The notes under the pieces are model-generated. The model had not been told where the DNA came from, did not search any database, and was given only the letters and a program-made list of their open reading frames with translations. Positions 36,600 to 47,738 of a stretch of 64,000 nucleotides of DNA are shown here, one piece after another. Source of the DNA: Rotaria sp. Silwood1 (Eukaryota; Rotifera; Eurotatoria; Philodinida; Philodinidae); NCBI GenBank assembly GCA_905250075.1, contig CAJNOP010000129.1:427671-491670 (forward strand). The letters are read 5' to 3'. Numbering within the stretch: position 1 is the stretch's first letter; every line of letters starts with the position of its first letter. Made by a program: the position numbers and the translations under genes.

Positions 36600-36626
36600 G
36601 GCCGTGACCAGGTGTTGGTCACGGCC
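36600..36626. repeat. perfect 11-bp GC-rich hairpin
   Basis: GGCCGTGACCA at 36600-36610 and its inverse TGGTCACGGCC at 36616-36626, loop GGTGT. It is unusually GC-rich for the region and is followed by a partial GGCCAC repeat. No CTRR-type terminus follows, so I do not call a Helitron. Confidence 0.6.
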
Positions 36627-36916
36627 ACGTTAAGGCCACGATTTAAACTTTTGACAATTCTGAGACATCTGCCTTTTTACTTAAAGAAACTCGACCCCAT
36701 AAGGTATTTACAAATGATTACAATTCTTTTTAATAGGTGTGCTAAAGAAAGGAACATTTTTCGAGGCAAGTAACCATGTAAAAAGTTATTTGTTTATCCA
36801 AAGACAGAATTTACTTTGCTTCAGAGAAATTAAGATCTTTGTCTTTATAGCTTAATATCGACTTGTGTTTGAACAGAATAATACACCAAAAGATTCATGA
36901 TTGATATAGAGTAAAG

Positions 36917-38574
36917 TATATATGAGCTAATTGCAAGTTTATTGTACCGTTTGATTAAAAAAAATCGACAAAAATTTTTTTTTAATTTTGAACGCAATTT
37001 TTTGCGCATTCTATAGTAGCATATGAGAAGAGGATAGGATTAAATTTTCCCAACTACCACTATCAAAATAGCCGAGATACGAGAGATTTTCTAAAAACAT
37101 AAAAGTTGCAAAATATAAGTTTTTGTCATATGTATTGAAAATCCGTTTTTTTTTTTGGATTTGATGTTGGTACTTGTGGTTATATGATGAAAGGGTTTTA
37201 TATGCATAACGGTGCATACAAGTGTGATATTTACTTTGAGAATTGTCGGGAATACAAATTTCATAGGGCGCGCTAAGAACATAATTGTGATATGATCTCC
37301 GTTAAACATGAATTTAAACTTTCTAGTACTAATATTTTTGTTTCGACACCAGTTGTTTTCTAGTTTTATTGGTTACAATGACAAAAATAAATAAAAAACA
37401 CAGTACAATATAAAAAAGTGAAAGATCAATAAGTAGCTTTGTCAATACTAATCAATATTTTTAATGTACATCACTTAAAAGAATTAAATAAAACAAAATA
37501 ATGTATAGTCTAATAAATCAATACCTATTTAAAAATCTACTTTCAGCAATCGTTCGGTACCAAAAGAAGTATTTTTTGCATAAAATTGACCATCTGGTTT
37601 GACCGTGACTTCGTGAAATGATGCTAAGCTGATAATTAATGGATATGCATACACATAACCGTTTTCCTATGGCTTTCCCCATCTGTCAAATTCAAAGTAG
37701 AGTCGATTGATATGTCTTCTGATAGCTCTTTACATATGGTACTAAGTCATATAAAAAGTAATCGTTCCAATCTTATGTGTGAAGAAATTGCATGCATACA
37801 GATCTCGCGTGACAGATTTCTGAAAAAATCTCGCGTGACATATTTACGATTTTTTTCCTCTTTCACATGATAGGAAGGTCTTCTGATTCTGATATTTTAA
37901 CCAGTAGTTACCCACAATGATTAGTCAAAATGGTCAAGATTTGGTTATGTTCTGTCACAGTGTAAGAGAACTATACTCCAAACAAATTGAAAAATCTCGT
38001 GTGACATTTTGTATGTCGATCGATTTTTTAAATTTTATTTTATATTTTTTATTAACAAGAAGTAGAACAATTCTTTGATAATCTCTAGTAGTTTCATATA
38101 GTATGAACTGCCTTTCGTTTGACACCAGCCCGATAAGTTTCAAACGGATCATTGAATAGCAAAATGAATTTTCATCTCGCGTGACCGAAAATAAAGAGTT
38201 GTATGTACACATGATATTTCGATAAAATTATAAGAAAAACTACATTGAAAGAACCAATAGATTTCATATTCAAGAAGTATAGATTGTACATTATAAATGT
38301 CATCATCTGTCAAAATTCAATTGACAAGTAACCAATTGACCATACAACTTTTTCTCCGAAAGATGGCAGCAGAAATCCGCCTTTTAAACTTTGTGCAGTC
38401 AAAATCTCAGGACTTATTCAAGATAATGTAGTGATTTTTTTTGTGGTGATGGTGGTTGCTTAGTAAAACATATGATAAAAAAATCATGAGGATAGGTTAA
38501 GTAGAGCTCGAGATATTGAAATCTTACGCTTAAAAATACAACGGTACATTAAACTTGCAATTAGCTCATATATA
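36917..38574. mobile_element. old TIR element, about 1.66 kb
   Basis: TATATATGAGCTAATTGCAA at 36917 and following is matched in inverse at the right end (to 38574), about 34 bp with one mismatch. The interior is decayed: stops throughout, four copies of ATCTCGCGTGAC or a close variant (37802, 37828, 37994, 38174), and a relic minus-strand reading at about 37555-37725 (ENGYVYAYPLIISLASFHEV, then VKPDGQFYAKN) of unknown family. No target duplication beyond a possible TA is seen. It abuts a reverse transcriptase scrap. Confidence 0.45.
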
Positions 38575-38585
38575 TTCATACAGAT

Positions 38586-38813
38586 GAACAATCTAGTTTT
38601 TCACTTGGTTGTCGCCTCCAAACAAGAATCCTTCCATTAGTTGAAGATTTAAGGTTAATAGTTGAAGCATATAATCGTCCTGCACTAGTTATCTTAGTGA
38701 ACTTTTTATCAGTATTCGATCGTGTGTAGTTTCCGACTTTGATTGCTCATTTACACGGCCTATACATGCCTCTGTTCTTCAATCGATGAGTTTTCTCATG
38801 GTTATAGAATCAC
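38586..38813 (+). pseudogene. non-LTR retrotransposon reverse transcriptase scrap
   Basis: The frame reads EQSSFSLGCRLQTRILPLVE, then an Asn-Phe-Leu-Ser-Val-Phe-Asp segment, then a PTLIAHLHGLYMPL-like helix. This matches the region of LINE-type reverse transcriptases around the first catalytic Asp motif (usually DFLSAFD). Here the Asp before F-L-S has become Asn. Stops at 38727-38729 (TAG) and 38787-38789 (TGA) fall where Trp is expected, and TAG at 38805 where Gln is expected. All are single G-to-A or C-to-T changes. Only this short segment is recognisable; upstream is the TIR element ending at 38574. Confidence 0.65.
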
Positions 38814-39981
38814 TCTTTTTTCAGACATTTCAGTAACGCAACTTGTAGAGATATTAACATGTTGGTAAATGCATTTCAGGATTTGTTTGCAAAATATGTA
38901 GTTCTTGTTATTAGTGGTTCTCTTGAAGAGAAATTTTCTATAAATGTAATAGAATTTGAAGAACGGGTAAGCATAGTTTAGAAACAACTTGAACAATTTA
39001 CTAAAAATACTCTTTTACCGCTCAGTGTTTCCAAGATGAAGACAGTACTGGTACATTGTGCAGTTTCATCAAAATATCCGAGTTCGAAACACAAATCTCA
39101 AACGATAGCATACATGAAAAGTTCAAATATTATGGGACTATCACTACAATAAAACTCGATTGGAGCTTAAATATATCTGAGAAGATGAAAAAGATATGAA
39201 AAGTATTTTACGAAATGAAAGTTATTTTCCATACAATATGGAAATACGATATTAAAATGAAAGAGAAATTTTTCTAGTGTATGTCCTAGCACATTTTCTT
39301 TGACTTTTTATCTGTATGGTTTGTTTTCAACATTAATACTGAGTCAGGAAAAATGTCTCCGTGACTATCTTTTTATTTTCTTCTTGGTGAAAGTTTTTTG
39401 CCGAATTTCGAGAAATTAATAGGAGCTTCATGCTATCAAAACACATGAACAACATATGTAACAGCTAGATCTTCTAATAAGAGTTGGCATAAATCGATGA
39501 AATTTAGAAAAAAAATTGTATTTTTCTAAGATTATATGCTAGAGCATAGCATAGTAGGATGGATTGACTAGAGTTTGAAGACATCCAATATAGACAATAC
39601 AAGTACTCTAAGAATACAACAACATTATTGAATATGTTTGTATGCAAATATTTAATTATGCCACCATAGATTTGAATTACTTCAACTATTAAAAAAATTT
39701 ATATGTTCTATCTCTTTTACTCGACCTTATTACGTTTAGTCTCTCTTTATTCATGGCTCTTGATTTTCGATGTCTACAATTTCTTTTCTTTATACTTATA
39801 CGCGTGCGTCTATTATATGTATTTCGTGGTGTGATTCGCATTGTTGTTTGTTAACTTTTTTCTTATTTTATTTGATGTTATTTTTCTTTCTGTTATTTTA
39901 TTTTTCTATGAACCTCAACATGGTACAATAAATTATTAATGTTAAAAATGGTCAATGTCATTTCAAAATCAGGAGTAAGGT
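38814..39981. other. no gene recognised
   Basis: AT-rich sequence between the RT scrap and the 3' end of the GH3 gene, with a T-rich tract at about 39720-39900. Confidence 0.5.
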
Positions 39982-42136
39982 TTAACATGATGAAATGTCA
40001 ATTTTATTATCATAAAAGAATTGAATATTATGTTCGTTCTTCAATAATCGATAAGGTTTGATTTGTATTAGATTTACACGACCAGTCAACAACTCTTTTC
40101 GTAAAAATGTCGAGAATGTTCCACTGCGAACAAGAATACATGTAAGAAGACTAAGTTTTTTTACATTACGATTATACCCATATCTTTCATTTGCTTTGCA
40201 AAGTTGTCGATCGACTTCAGAGTCTGCCATCTTTTGAAGAACTCGTAATAGTTGATCATCAATTTTGCATCCTTGTTCGTCGATCAACTCCAAAAAGATG
40301 ACATACTGAGGTGGAAGCGTATCTAATTTTGGATATGTCGTGAAATCGCATATGTCAACAGATATTCCTTGCTCTCTCCATTCTTGTATAGTTTGTTTGA
40401 GAGCATTCATCACATGTTGCTCACTTGTCTTTTCTGCAAATATATCCAAAAGACTTCCAACACGATATGCAATTGAAACGAGAGGAATTCGAGGAATATC
40501 TACTGGTTCGGTTGGTAATGGAACCAAATCATCCGCCCGAGAAGCAAATCGTGTGCAATCGATGACATCACCCAATCGGTATCGAACCAATCCTGCTTCG
40601 GTTGTGCAAACCAATTCATATCGATTTCCTGGTTCGATCTCTGAGATGAGCAGGGTCTTTGGTTGAGCCTAAGCAAAAAGAAAATGCTTACATATAGAGC
40701 ATACTTCTCATGAAATCAAAGACGGCGATCTATATTGGAAAATAACATACCTGATCCATATCTTCTTCTTTAATAAATTCGAAGAAGGCACATGTTGGTG
40801 ACAGAAAATACTCGTTGGTATGAATACTAGCGAGAGATCCAAGAAGCCCTTCGCTAGTGGAGTAAAACGCGTAGTTGATGAGAGGTAGTTTGTCTCCACA
40901 ATAAAATCGGATCTCATCTCTGTATATGGCAAATGAACTTCCTATCGCCGTCATTGCATAAACCAGAGTTGGCCAAAGACGATGAAGAATACCAGGAACA
41001 TCTTTCTTTTGACCTTCTTTTCGAATATGTTCAGCTCGTTCCAATTGGTATTTTATTCCTCCGTACTCGATAGTTACCTCATTCAACGCTCGATTAAGCT
41101 TCGCTCGAAATTTTGAGTCTTGAATATTGTCCCGAACAAGAGAGCTGTAGTCAAAATTAGCAGAAGCGATGCAAAGACTCATTTCTTCAAAGTATTTTTC
41201 GATAATTTTAACTGTATGAATGAAACATGGAGCAAACATAACCGTATAGGAATATATATCATGACGTGCTAATGCAAAAGTGAGCTGAACGAATGTATTT
41301 GTCTCAAAGTCAGAGATTTCTTCCATCAAATAAGGCGCAAGAATACTATGGCTAGCCCAGATTGTTCTCAGTACAAGATTAAGCTTAACTACTGAAAAAC
41401 ATTGGGAAATTGGACCTATTGGTATGCCATCTTTCGAGCAAGGATACTTTTCGACTTTCTTTCCGCTGTTCAGTTGGAATGCTCGTCGTTCAGAAGAGGG
41501 AAATAATGAAGGAAGAGATCTCCAAATCACACTGACTCCGATGCATCCCAGCGTCAACATATTGCTTATCATGGTTGCAGTCGTCGGAAGAAGTTTCGTC
41601 TTTCCCGTTGTTCCGGAGCTTGTTGCAAAGTAGTTGATTTTTTGAGAAGTGAGTATGTTCGTTTCTCCATTACGAACCATTCGATCGACATAATCGCGAT
41701 AGTCTTCGTATGTAGTCAATGGCACTTTCTCTCGAAACTCATCGATTGTTGCATATCCTTCTTCTTCAGAACGATAAGCTGAAGGACGATGATATGATAG
41801 GAATGAAATTGATCGATCCCGGAAAAATGCAGATGAGCAATTGTTTCGGAGAATCTTTGCTAATAACTCATTATTTGTTTCCTGCAGATGACAAAGGAAG
41901 TTTTGATAATACGATACGAATGCACCTGTCTCTGATGCTCGAATCCTTGGAGCAAACATTCGTTTTTGCATTTGAATTCGAATAAATCTCTTGATGGTAG
42001 ATTTGAAATACAATGAAGAAGGAGTTCGAAGGATAACGGAAATGGCAGCAATACCGCCAATAAGTAATGAAAAGACGAGCAAAATTCGATCTTGTAGCAA
42101 AGTAGAACTAGATAGAGTTGAGAATACTGATTCCAT
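39982..42136 (-). CDS. GH3-family acyl-adenylating enzyme
   Basis: Two exons on the minus strand: 42136-40751 (462 codons, phase 0) and 40668-39982; the 82-bp intron has GTATGT and CTTAG ends. The product is 690 residues. A membrane helix near residues 19-36 (LLVFSLLIGGIAAISVIL) recalls animal GHDC. Adenylation motifs: SSGTTGK at 173-179 (phosphate-binding loop), YAFYSTSEG at 422-430 and YRLGD at 492-496 in YELVCTTEAGLVRYRLGD. The C-terminal lid domain follows. GH3 proteins activate a carboxylate as an acyl-AMP and usually couple it to an amino acid; plant members act on auxin and jasmonate. The substrate here is unknown. All three ATP motifs are present, so it is probably active. No frameshift or stop was seen. 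Confidence 0.88.
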
Positions 42137-44340
42137 AATTTCTTAAAGAGAAAGCAAAGAGAAATAAAGAATATCTGTGATGCAGGATGCCTTCATCTAA
42201 TTTGTGTCTATGCACAACTGAAGTTGCACAAAAGGAAGCAATGAATCCTAATTGGTGACATAGAAAGAAACTAGCGTCAATACCTCCTACGTGAGGTTTT
42301 TCTTTTAATTATTTTTTTCATTGTGACTGATCTGATAATATAAGTTCACAAAACTAGACCGCGGACTCTTTAGTCTTAGCAAACAAATCAATGCTGCAAA
42401 AACAAAAAAAGATTATTTTCAACAAATATCGATCCTGGCATTATATCAATGTCTATATCTTATCTATAGTTCCGTGAATTACTAGCAAATTTTAATTTTA
42501 AATATAGGTAAAAAATTTCTACGAAATAAAATTAAAATCATCTTATCCAATTACTTTATTAATGAGTTCTTCCAACCATGAAAAATTCTCTTTCTAATCT
42601 TACTTTTCAGTGTATCACAGAGATGGAATCGGTTCGTGTTTTTTTAGAACCAAACTGATTTAAAGCTAATCAGCGCTTCCTGAGCGTTATTTTGGTCAAC
42701 TGTTGTAGCTTTATGTTTTACGAAATAGTTTAGATCATGATTTGTAGCTATTTTTCTGTCTGTTTGCAGTTCATAATTTAAGACCGTTGTGACATTTGAA
42801 AAGAATAATGTTCTGATGGCAGAAACATGTCTTTTGAAAGAGAAAATTGTGCTTCTCAAACTTTATTGGTTTTTATTTCAGATTTAAACTTTTGTCTCAT
42901 TTTTAACATTCGTCAAAATAATAAGTACTATAACTAGTTGAAGCTAAAAATAACTGAAAGTCTAATTAGGATAGTCTATTTTGAAATAATGATTACATAA
43001 TTTTATTCAATTTTTAATGCTCTTTCTCATGGATTACTTGAAAATTGAAAAAAAAAAGCGAAGTCTTACTAATTGGCTATTAATTATTAGTAAATGATAG
43101 TTGACTAATAGTTATATAACAATTGATTAATATTTTAATATCAAGATGAATGCTTTTATGCCAAAATGTAGCCCATAAAGTTCTATACTGAACGGCGTAT
43201 AAAACTGTTTTCAGTTATAATTGGCTAACGAAAAATGTGCTGAACTTATTTCGCTATAGGAAAAAAAAACTTTTTACTAAGAGAACTAAAATACCTATAC
43301 TTGAAAACCTAAACGCATCTCAATTATGTAAGCTGCTCTAAGAACTATTAAAAACAATATGAGGGTAGTTTGAATATGTTGCCTTTTTTTCTTCGTTATG
43401 GTATCCAGGAACTCAAGAAATCAAGAAAATATCTTAATTTTCATGAATTTAAAATTAAAAAGATGAAAAAAAACGCACTCGCATGATCAAGCAGACATAA
43501 CTTGTGATGTGTTTCAATGTCATGGAGTAAAATGAATATTTTCTTCGAAATAACTTTCATGACTTTGATTAATAACCATTTTCAATGTATGAAAACGATT
43601 TTATGGAAGAAAAATTCTGCTATGAAGTGCATTTGAAAAATTGTGAGGTTTTCTAGTTCTGTAAATGAAGAGCCTTTGCTTTGATGTTCAAATACATTTT
43701 GCAATGCTACGACATCATTAAAAAAATTCCATAAGAAATTCTTAACCTAACTTCTTTGTTGACTTCTTAAGAGTAAAATTTGTATCATCTATTACTGCAA
43801 TGTTCGATAAAATGTAAGCATTGTAAAGATCATTCTGTTTAACATAGTTTTTCAGTAACACTATTTTATGTCTAAGAGCTGCTTCAACCAAAGTCATTGA
43901 TTCCATACTCTGAGCATTGTCAATCATCATTTTCCTGATAATTACTTTCTGTTACTTAATATGCCTTATATTGATGTCTTCTCATATTTTGTTCTTTGTA
44001 ATTACGCTCGATATTTCAGTTTAATTTAATCACTACTCTAGTAATGTTGAAAATTCATATTTACATACTTGTGAAATGATATTGGAGTGTACGAATTTTG
44101 TTTTGTGTGCTTGTAATTAATTTTGCTTCGTATTTATAATCGATGAAATCAGTCCATCTTCGTACCACCTACTCATGTTTACGTGAATCAATAGACTATG
44201 AAATTGTTATCAGGTAGTTCATTTACGTTGAGTACTCATTCTTGCGTATTTTTTCTTTCTTTCAATATTCTTCTCTCTTTATTGCCTTTCTCTACATTTT
44301 ATGCTATTATGAAGAAAAAGTATACAACGATAATTAAGTG
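42137..44340. other. intergenic, no gene recognised
   Basis: Upstream side of the GH3 gene, then AT-rich DNA. Short minus-strand frames at 42644-42859 and 43742-43930 have no recognisable motif. Confidence 0.5.
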
Positions 44341-44437
44341 AGAGGGTGCTGTACATTTAACAGTGTGAGCGTGGGTGTGAGTTGAGGAACACGGAACACT
44401 CGCAATTTAAACATCCACCCACACCAAAACTTACACC
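44341..44437. repeat. telomere-like TG/CA paired patch
   Basis: AGTGTGAGCGTGGGTGTGAG around 44362-44381, then CATCCACCCACACC and ACTTACACC at about 44412-44437. It directly abuts the QNG1 fragment on its left. Confidence 0.6.
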
Positions 44438-44528
44438 ATATCATGATCAAATTATTTATCAAGGACAAAAAAGTTTTCATCTCTTTTTAAAAATAAACCA
44501 AATCTTTTCTTTTTTTTCTTCATTTTTA

Positions 44529-44979
44529 ATTCCTTTTTATAAACGAGCAGAAACCTTAGTTTCTGATATTTGGGGATGTTATAATGAACATGGCTTAGGA
44601 CATATTACTGACATGGTTCATTTTTTTTTAAAAGCAAAAGAAATCATTTTTTTTAGGATGTTTATAATAATGATTGCTGATTATCGTATTCCTCAAGTTT
44701 TATCTTATGAAGGAATATTAATTTATTTATTAACATTAAAAACACATTTAAAACGTGAAAAATGAATTCCATTTCGTGATGAAGATGAAATGAAAATTTG
44801 TGCTGGACCTATGTTAGTTGTTTATCATCTTGTTAATCAAATTAATGAAAATATTCCTTTAGAAAAAGATATTGACGATCAAGGACAGAGATTGAATGTT
44901 GCAACAGTTAATGGTTTTCTTTGGAGAAAACGAAGAAAAAATCAAGACATTTATCGACCAACATCATATTGTCGAAATT
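44529..44979 (+). pseudogene. queuosine-salvage (QNG1/DUF2419) gene fragment
   Basis: The frame reads PFYKRAETLVSDIWGC, then after an apparent short intron IADYRIPQVLSYEGILIYLL, and after a TGA at 44763-44765 IPFRDEDEMKICA and FLWRKRR. This is the C-terminal half of the DUF2419/QNG1 family, which releases queuine from queuosine 5'-phosphate for tRNA modification (signature FYKRAQ.LV.D.W and M.ADYR.PQVL). The N-terminal half is absent. The in-frame TGA and a possible frameshift before the C-terminus make a functional product unlikely. Telomere-like patches flank the fragment (44341-44437 and 45170-45266), suggesting it was captured or broken at those points. Confidence 0.7.
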
Positions 44980-45169
44980 GATTGGTGTTATTTTAAATTT
45001 TTTCATGTTGAGAAAAAACTTCTCAGAGACAAATCAATAGAAGTGAATGAATGTTAGGTCACGCCAATAAAAAAATAATTATGTTCTTCAATTGTATAAT
45101 TATTAAAAAGAAAAAAAACAAGAAGGATATGAATGAGTGAAAAGAAAAAAAAAGAAACTATTTTAGAAC

Positions 45170-45266
45170 AGTGTGAGTGTGAATAATATAAGAGTAACAT
45201 CCGCACCTACGTCCACACCCCCACCCCACACCCCACACCCACATCTACCTACACTCATACCCTCAC
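45170..45266. repeat. telomere-like TG/CA paired patch, long C arm
   Basis: A short AGTGTGAGTGTGAA at 45170, then a C-rich arm of about 60 bases (CCACACCCCCACCCCACACC and following, to 45266). Right-hand neighbour of the QNG1 fragment. Confidence 0.65.
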
Positions 45267-45645
45267 AAAAATTCAACATGAACAGCTTGTCAACAATTTG
45301 AGCGATTATAAATAGGTTTCTCATGCTTTTATTCGATTCTAGTTGAAATTTAACTTCATACAACTTCGGGATCCTCTCGACTGGTCCCCCTTGCCAATTA
45401 TCCCAACTGGTCCCCCCTTAATTGACTCTCAATTCGTCCCCAACAAAATTCGTTCCTAGTTGATTGATTCTCAATTCGTCCCCTCAATTAGCCCGTCCCT
45501 GTTCAGAAACAATTAGAAACAAATATAGGAATAATAGTCATCAGTCAGAAAATTGATTGCTGCGTAGAGCACTCTGTATATATATATATGATGTTTTCTT
45601 AGTAGTGTATTAGTTTCCCTATTGACATTATCTTTGCTCTGAGAA

Positions 45646-46123
45646 ATGCTGCTATTCACATCTTCGGAGCGCGGTCAACCTATACTCAATTACAATTCTC
45701 ATCAATACACAAAGAAGCGTGCGAGAAAGACGAGCAACGAGTGGCGTTGTCGAGATCGTGGTTGTGCCAGCATGCTTTCTCTTTGCATAGTCGATGCAAA
45801 AGTTCTTCGCGAGCCCTCTACTCATACTTTTCAACAACCAGCTTCTGTCGGCAAATCTCTAGTCGACAAAGCAGTTGGTAATATGAAAAAACGTGCACGA
45901 GAGGAGACTACGCCGATCCCGAAAACCTATACACAAGAAATCGTTAAAGCTCGTAGGTTGTGGGTGTTGATGTGGATATGGATATGGCTCTAGTCTTCAA
46001 CCACACCCACACTCACCCGAGAATCTCGAGCTCCTTCTTAACGACCATAAGGGCGGATTGATCACTGACATGCAACTCGCGATCAAATACGGACGCGCTT
46101 TGAAGACAAAACTTGTCAAATGA
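45646..46123 (+). pseudogene. FLYWCH zinc-finger ORF interrupted by a telomere-like patch
   Basis: The ATG at 45646 opens a frame with [32 protein letters not shown] and STHTFQQP. This is the pattern of a FLYWCH finger (W-R-C...C...H), a DNA-binding module common in Mutator-like elements. The frame continues to TQEIVKARR and then runs into a TG/CA patch at 45954-46019, where it ends. Beyond the patch another frame reads LELLLNDHKGGLITDMQLAI up to a stop near 46121, which looks like the rest of the same protein. The patch therefore seems to have been inserted into a once-continuous ORF. It lies inside the MULE-like element. Confidence 0.65.
45954..46019. repeat. telomere-like TG/CA paired patch inside FLYWCH ORF
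   Basis: GGTTGTGGGTGTTGATGTGG and ATATGGATATGG, then about 15 bp, then CAACCACACCCACACTCACC. It separates two parts of the FLYWCH-type ORF. Confidence 0.65.
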
Positions 46124-46633
46124 TTTTTGTTTCTTTTATTTTTTTTCTTGTTTCTTTGTTACTCTTGAATAAAACAGCTGATTGTTGAAAATCGTCTGTT
46201 TATCAAATTAGCCACCAATTAGTGGCTATTGGATTGGGGGACGAATTGAGAATCAATTAACGGGGTATGAATTTTGTGGGGGACGAATTGAGAGTCAATT
46301 AATGCGGAGGGGACGAGTTGGGGACGAATTGGGGACCAGTTGGGGACGAGTCGAGAGTAACTCTACAACTTCGCCTAGAACAGCTAGTCTGAATTAAAAC
46401 ACACAATTAAACTACTTTGAAATATTTGGAAAACAATATTACATATAGAATGGTCGAAAATTCCATTCAAGTGAGAAAAATAATCTGAATTTCTTCCATT
46501 TATATTGACGAGATTGATTGACTTTTTTCCAATTATAAAAAAGCCTTCATAAGTCATATTCATATGGAAAATATTGACAAACAGTGCTTTGCAGTGTAAT
46601 CATTGACTTCAATAAAGAACTGTAAGCTTTAGC

Positions 46634-47622
46634 GGTACTAGTACATTTCGTTGCACGACACTTCGTCACAATCATTTCGTCGCACGATCGCTTCGTCGCA
46701 GAACAATTTTTTTTTCGTTCTGTTCGTTGCAGAATAATTTCTTTCGTTCTGTTCGTCGCATCCTACTCAATTAATTCCTGTTTTTTTAGATAACCAACTG
46801 AAATAAAATAAAATAAATTAAAAATTCTGGAAAATTTGTATGATAAAGATAAACGATTGACTATTCTAAGGCATATGACTTTAATTGAGAAAATGGATCA
46901 ATAAAAAATATTAATCAAAAGTGATCAAGATAGAGCTAAAGTGAACGAAGAATAATTAGATTTGCCACACAATTAATGAGTTTCAACATAATCTATGCCA
47001 ACGATAACACAGATCCAATGTTTTTCATTATGGGATTACAATAAAACAAACATACACTGATGACATTGAAAATATGTTTCATTTCTCAATCTCAATATTC
47101 ACTGCACACTACTCAAAATAAACGTCTCAAATGGAAGAACTTCTTTCTGCAAAAGGAAACAGTACTCCTCTATGAAAATTACCTCTACACTATAGAATTT
47201 TCAATAACGATATTTTCAATCTCATCAATGTATATTTTGATTTATCGTGGTTGTATAATTAAGAACATTTGATTAGTATTATTGTTGGTCTAGATTATGT
47301 TGAAACTCATTAATTGTGTGACAAATCTAATTATTATTCATTCACTTTAGCTCTATCTTGATCACTTTTGATTAATATTTTTTATTGATCCGTTTTCTCA
47401 ATTAAAGTCATATGCCTTAGAATAGTCAATCGTTTATCGTTATCATACAAATTTTTCAGAATTTTTAATTTATTTTATTTTATTTCAGTTGGTTATTTAA
47501 AAAAACAGGAATTAATTGAGTAGGATGCGACGAACAGAACGAAAAAAAATTGTTCTGCGACGAACAGAACGCGACAAAATGTTCTGCGACGAAGCGATCG
47601 TGCGACGAAGTGATCGGTCACC
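46634..47622. mobile_element. MULE-like foldback element with long arms
   Basis: A 989-bp element whose arms of about 350 bp (46634-47005 and about 47290-47622) are inverted copies. The outer parts carry TTCGTCGCA/GAAC sub-repeats. The flanks AGCTTTAGC (46625-46633) and TGCTTTAAC (47623-47631) match at seven of nine positions, consistent with a diverged 9-bp duplication. The centre has no supported ORF. Size and plan match the elements at 33184 and 45369. Confidence 0.68.
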
Positions 47623-47708
47623 TGCTTTAACATCTGAATTCCAAGAAAATTCACTTTACTCTACATAATTAATTTCGCTCAACGTAGATAATCAAGACAA
47701 AAAAATAG

Positions 47709-47738
47709 GAGGGTGTAAGTGAATGGGTGTGTGTCATC
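47709..47738. repeat. telomere-like G-rich patch, unpaired
   Basis: GGAGGGTGTAAGTGAATGGG and TGTGTGTC; no C-rich partner. It lies 80 bp right of the MULE-like element. Confidence 0.45.

Larger units (their letters stand above)
34175..36916. other. no gene recognised
   Basis: AT-rich sequence. Frames at 34732-34914, 35403-35675 and 36549-36773 have no family signature. Structured items are a C-rich telomere-like run at 36337-36356 and a hairpin at 36600-36626. Confidence 0.45.
45369..46363. mobile_element. MULE-like element carrying a FLYWCH ORF, 9-10-bp TSD
   Basis: A 995-bp element flanked by TACAACTTCG at 45359-45368 and 46364-46373. The terminal regions are inverted and built from sub-repeats of GGGGACGAATTGAGA type (left 45369-45500, right about 46235-46363). 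The outer ends share CTCTCGACT(G/C)GTCCCC. The 9-10-bp direct repeat fits a Mutator-like element. The interior has a zinc-finger ORF but no transposase. Confidence 0.75.
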
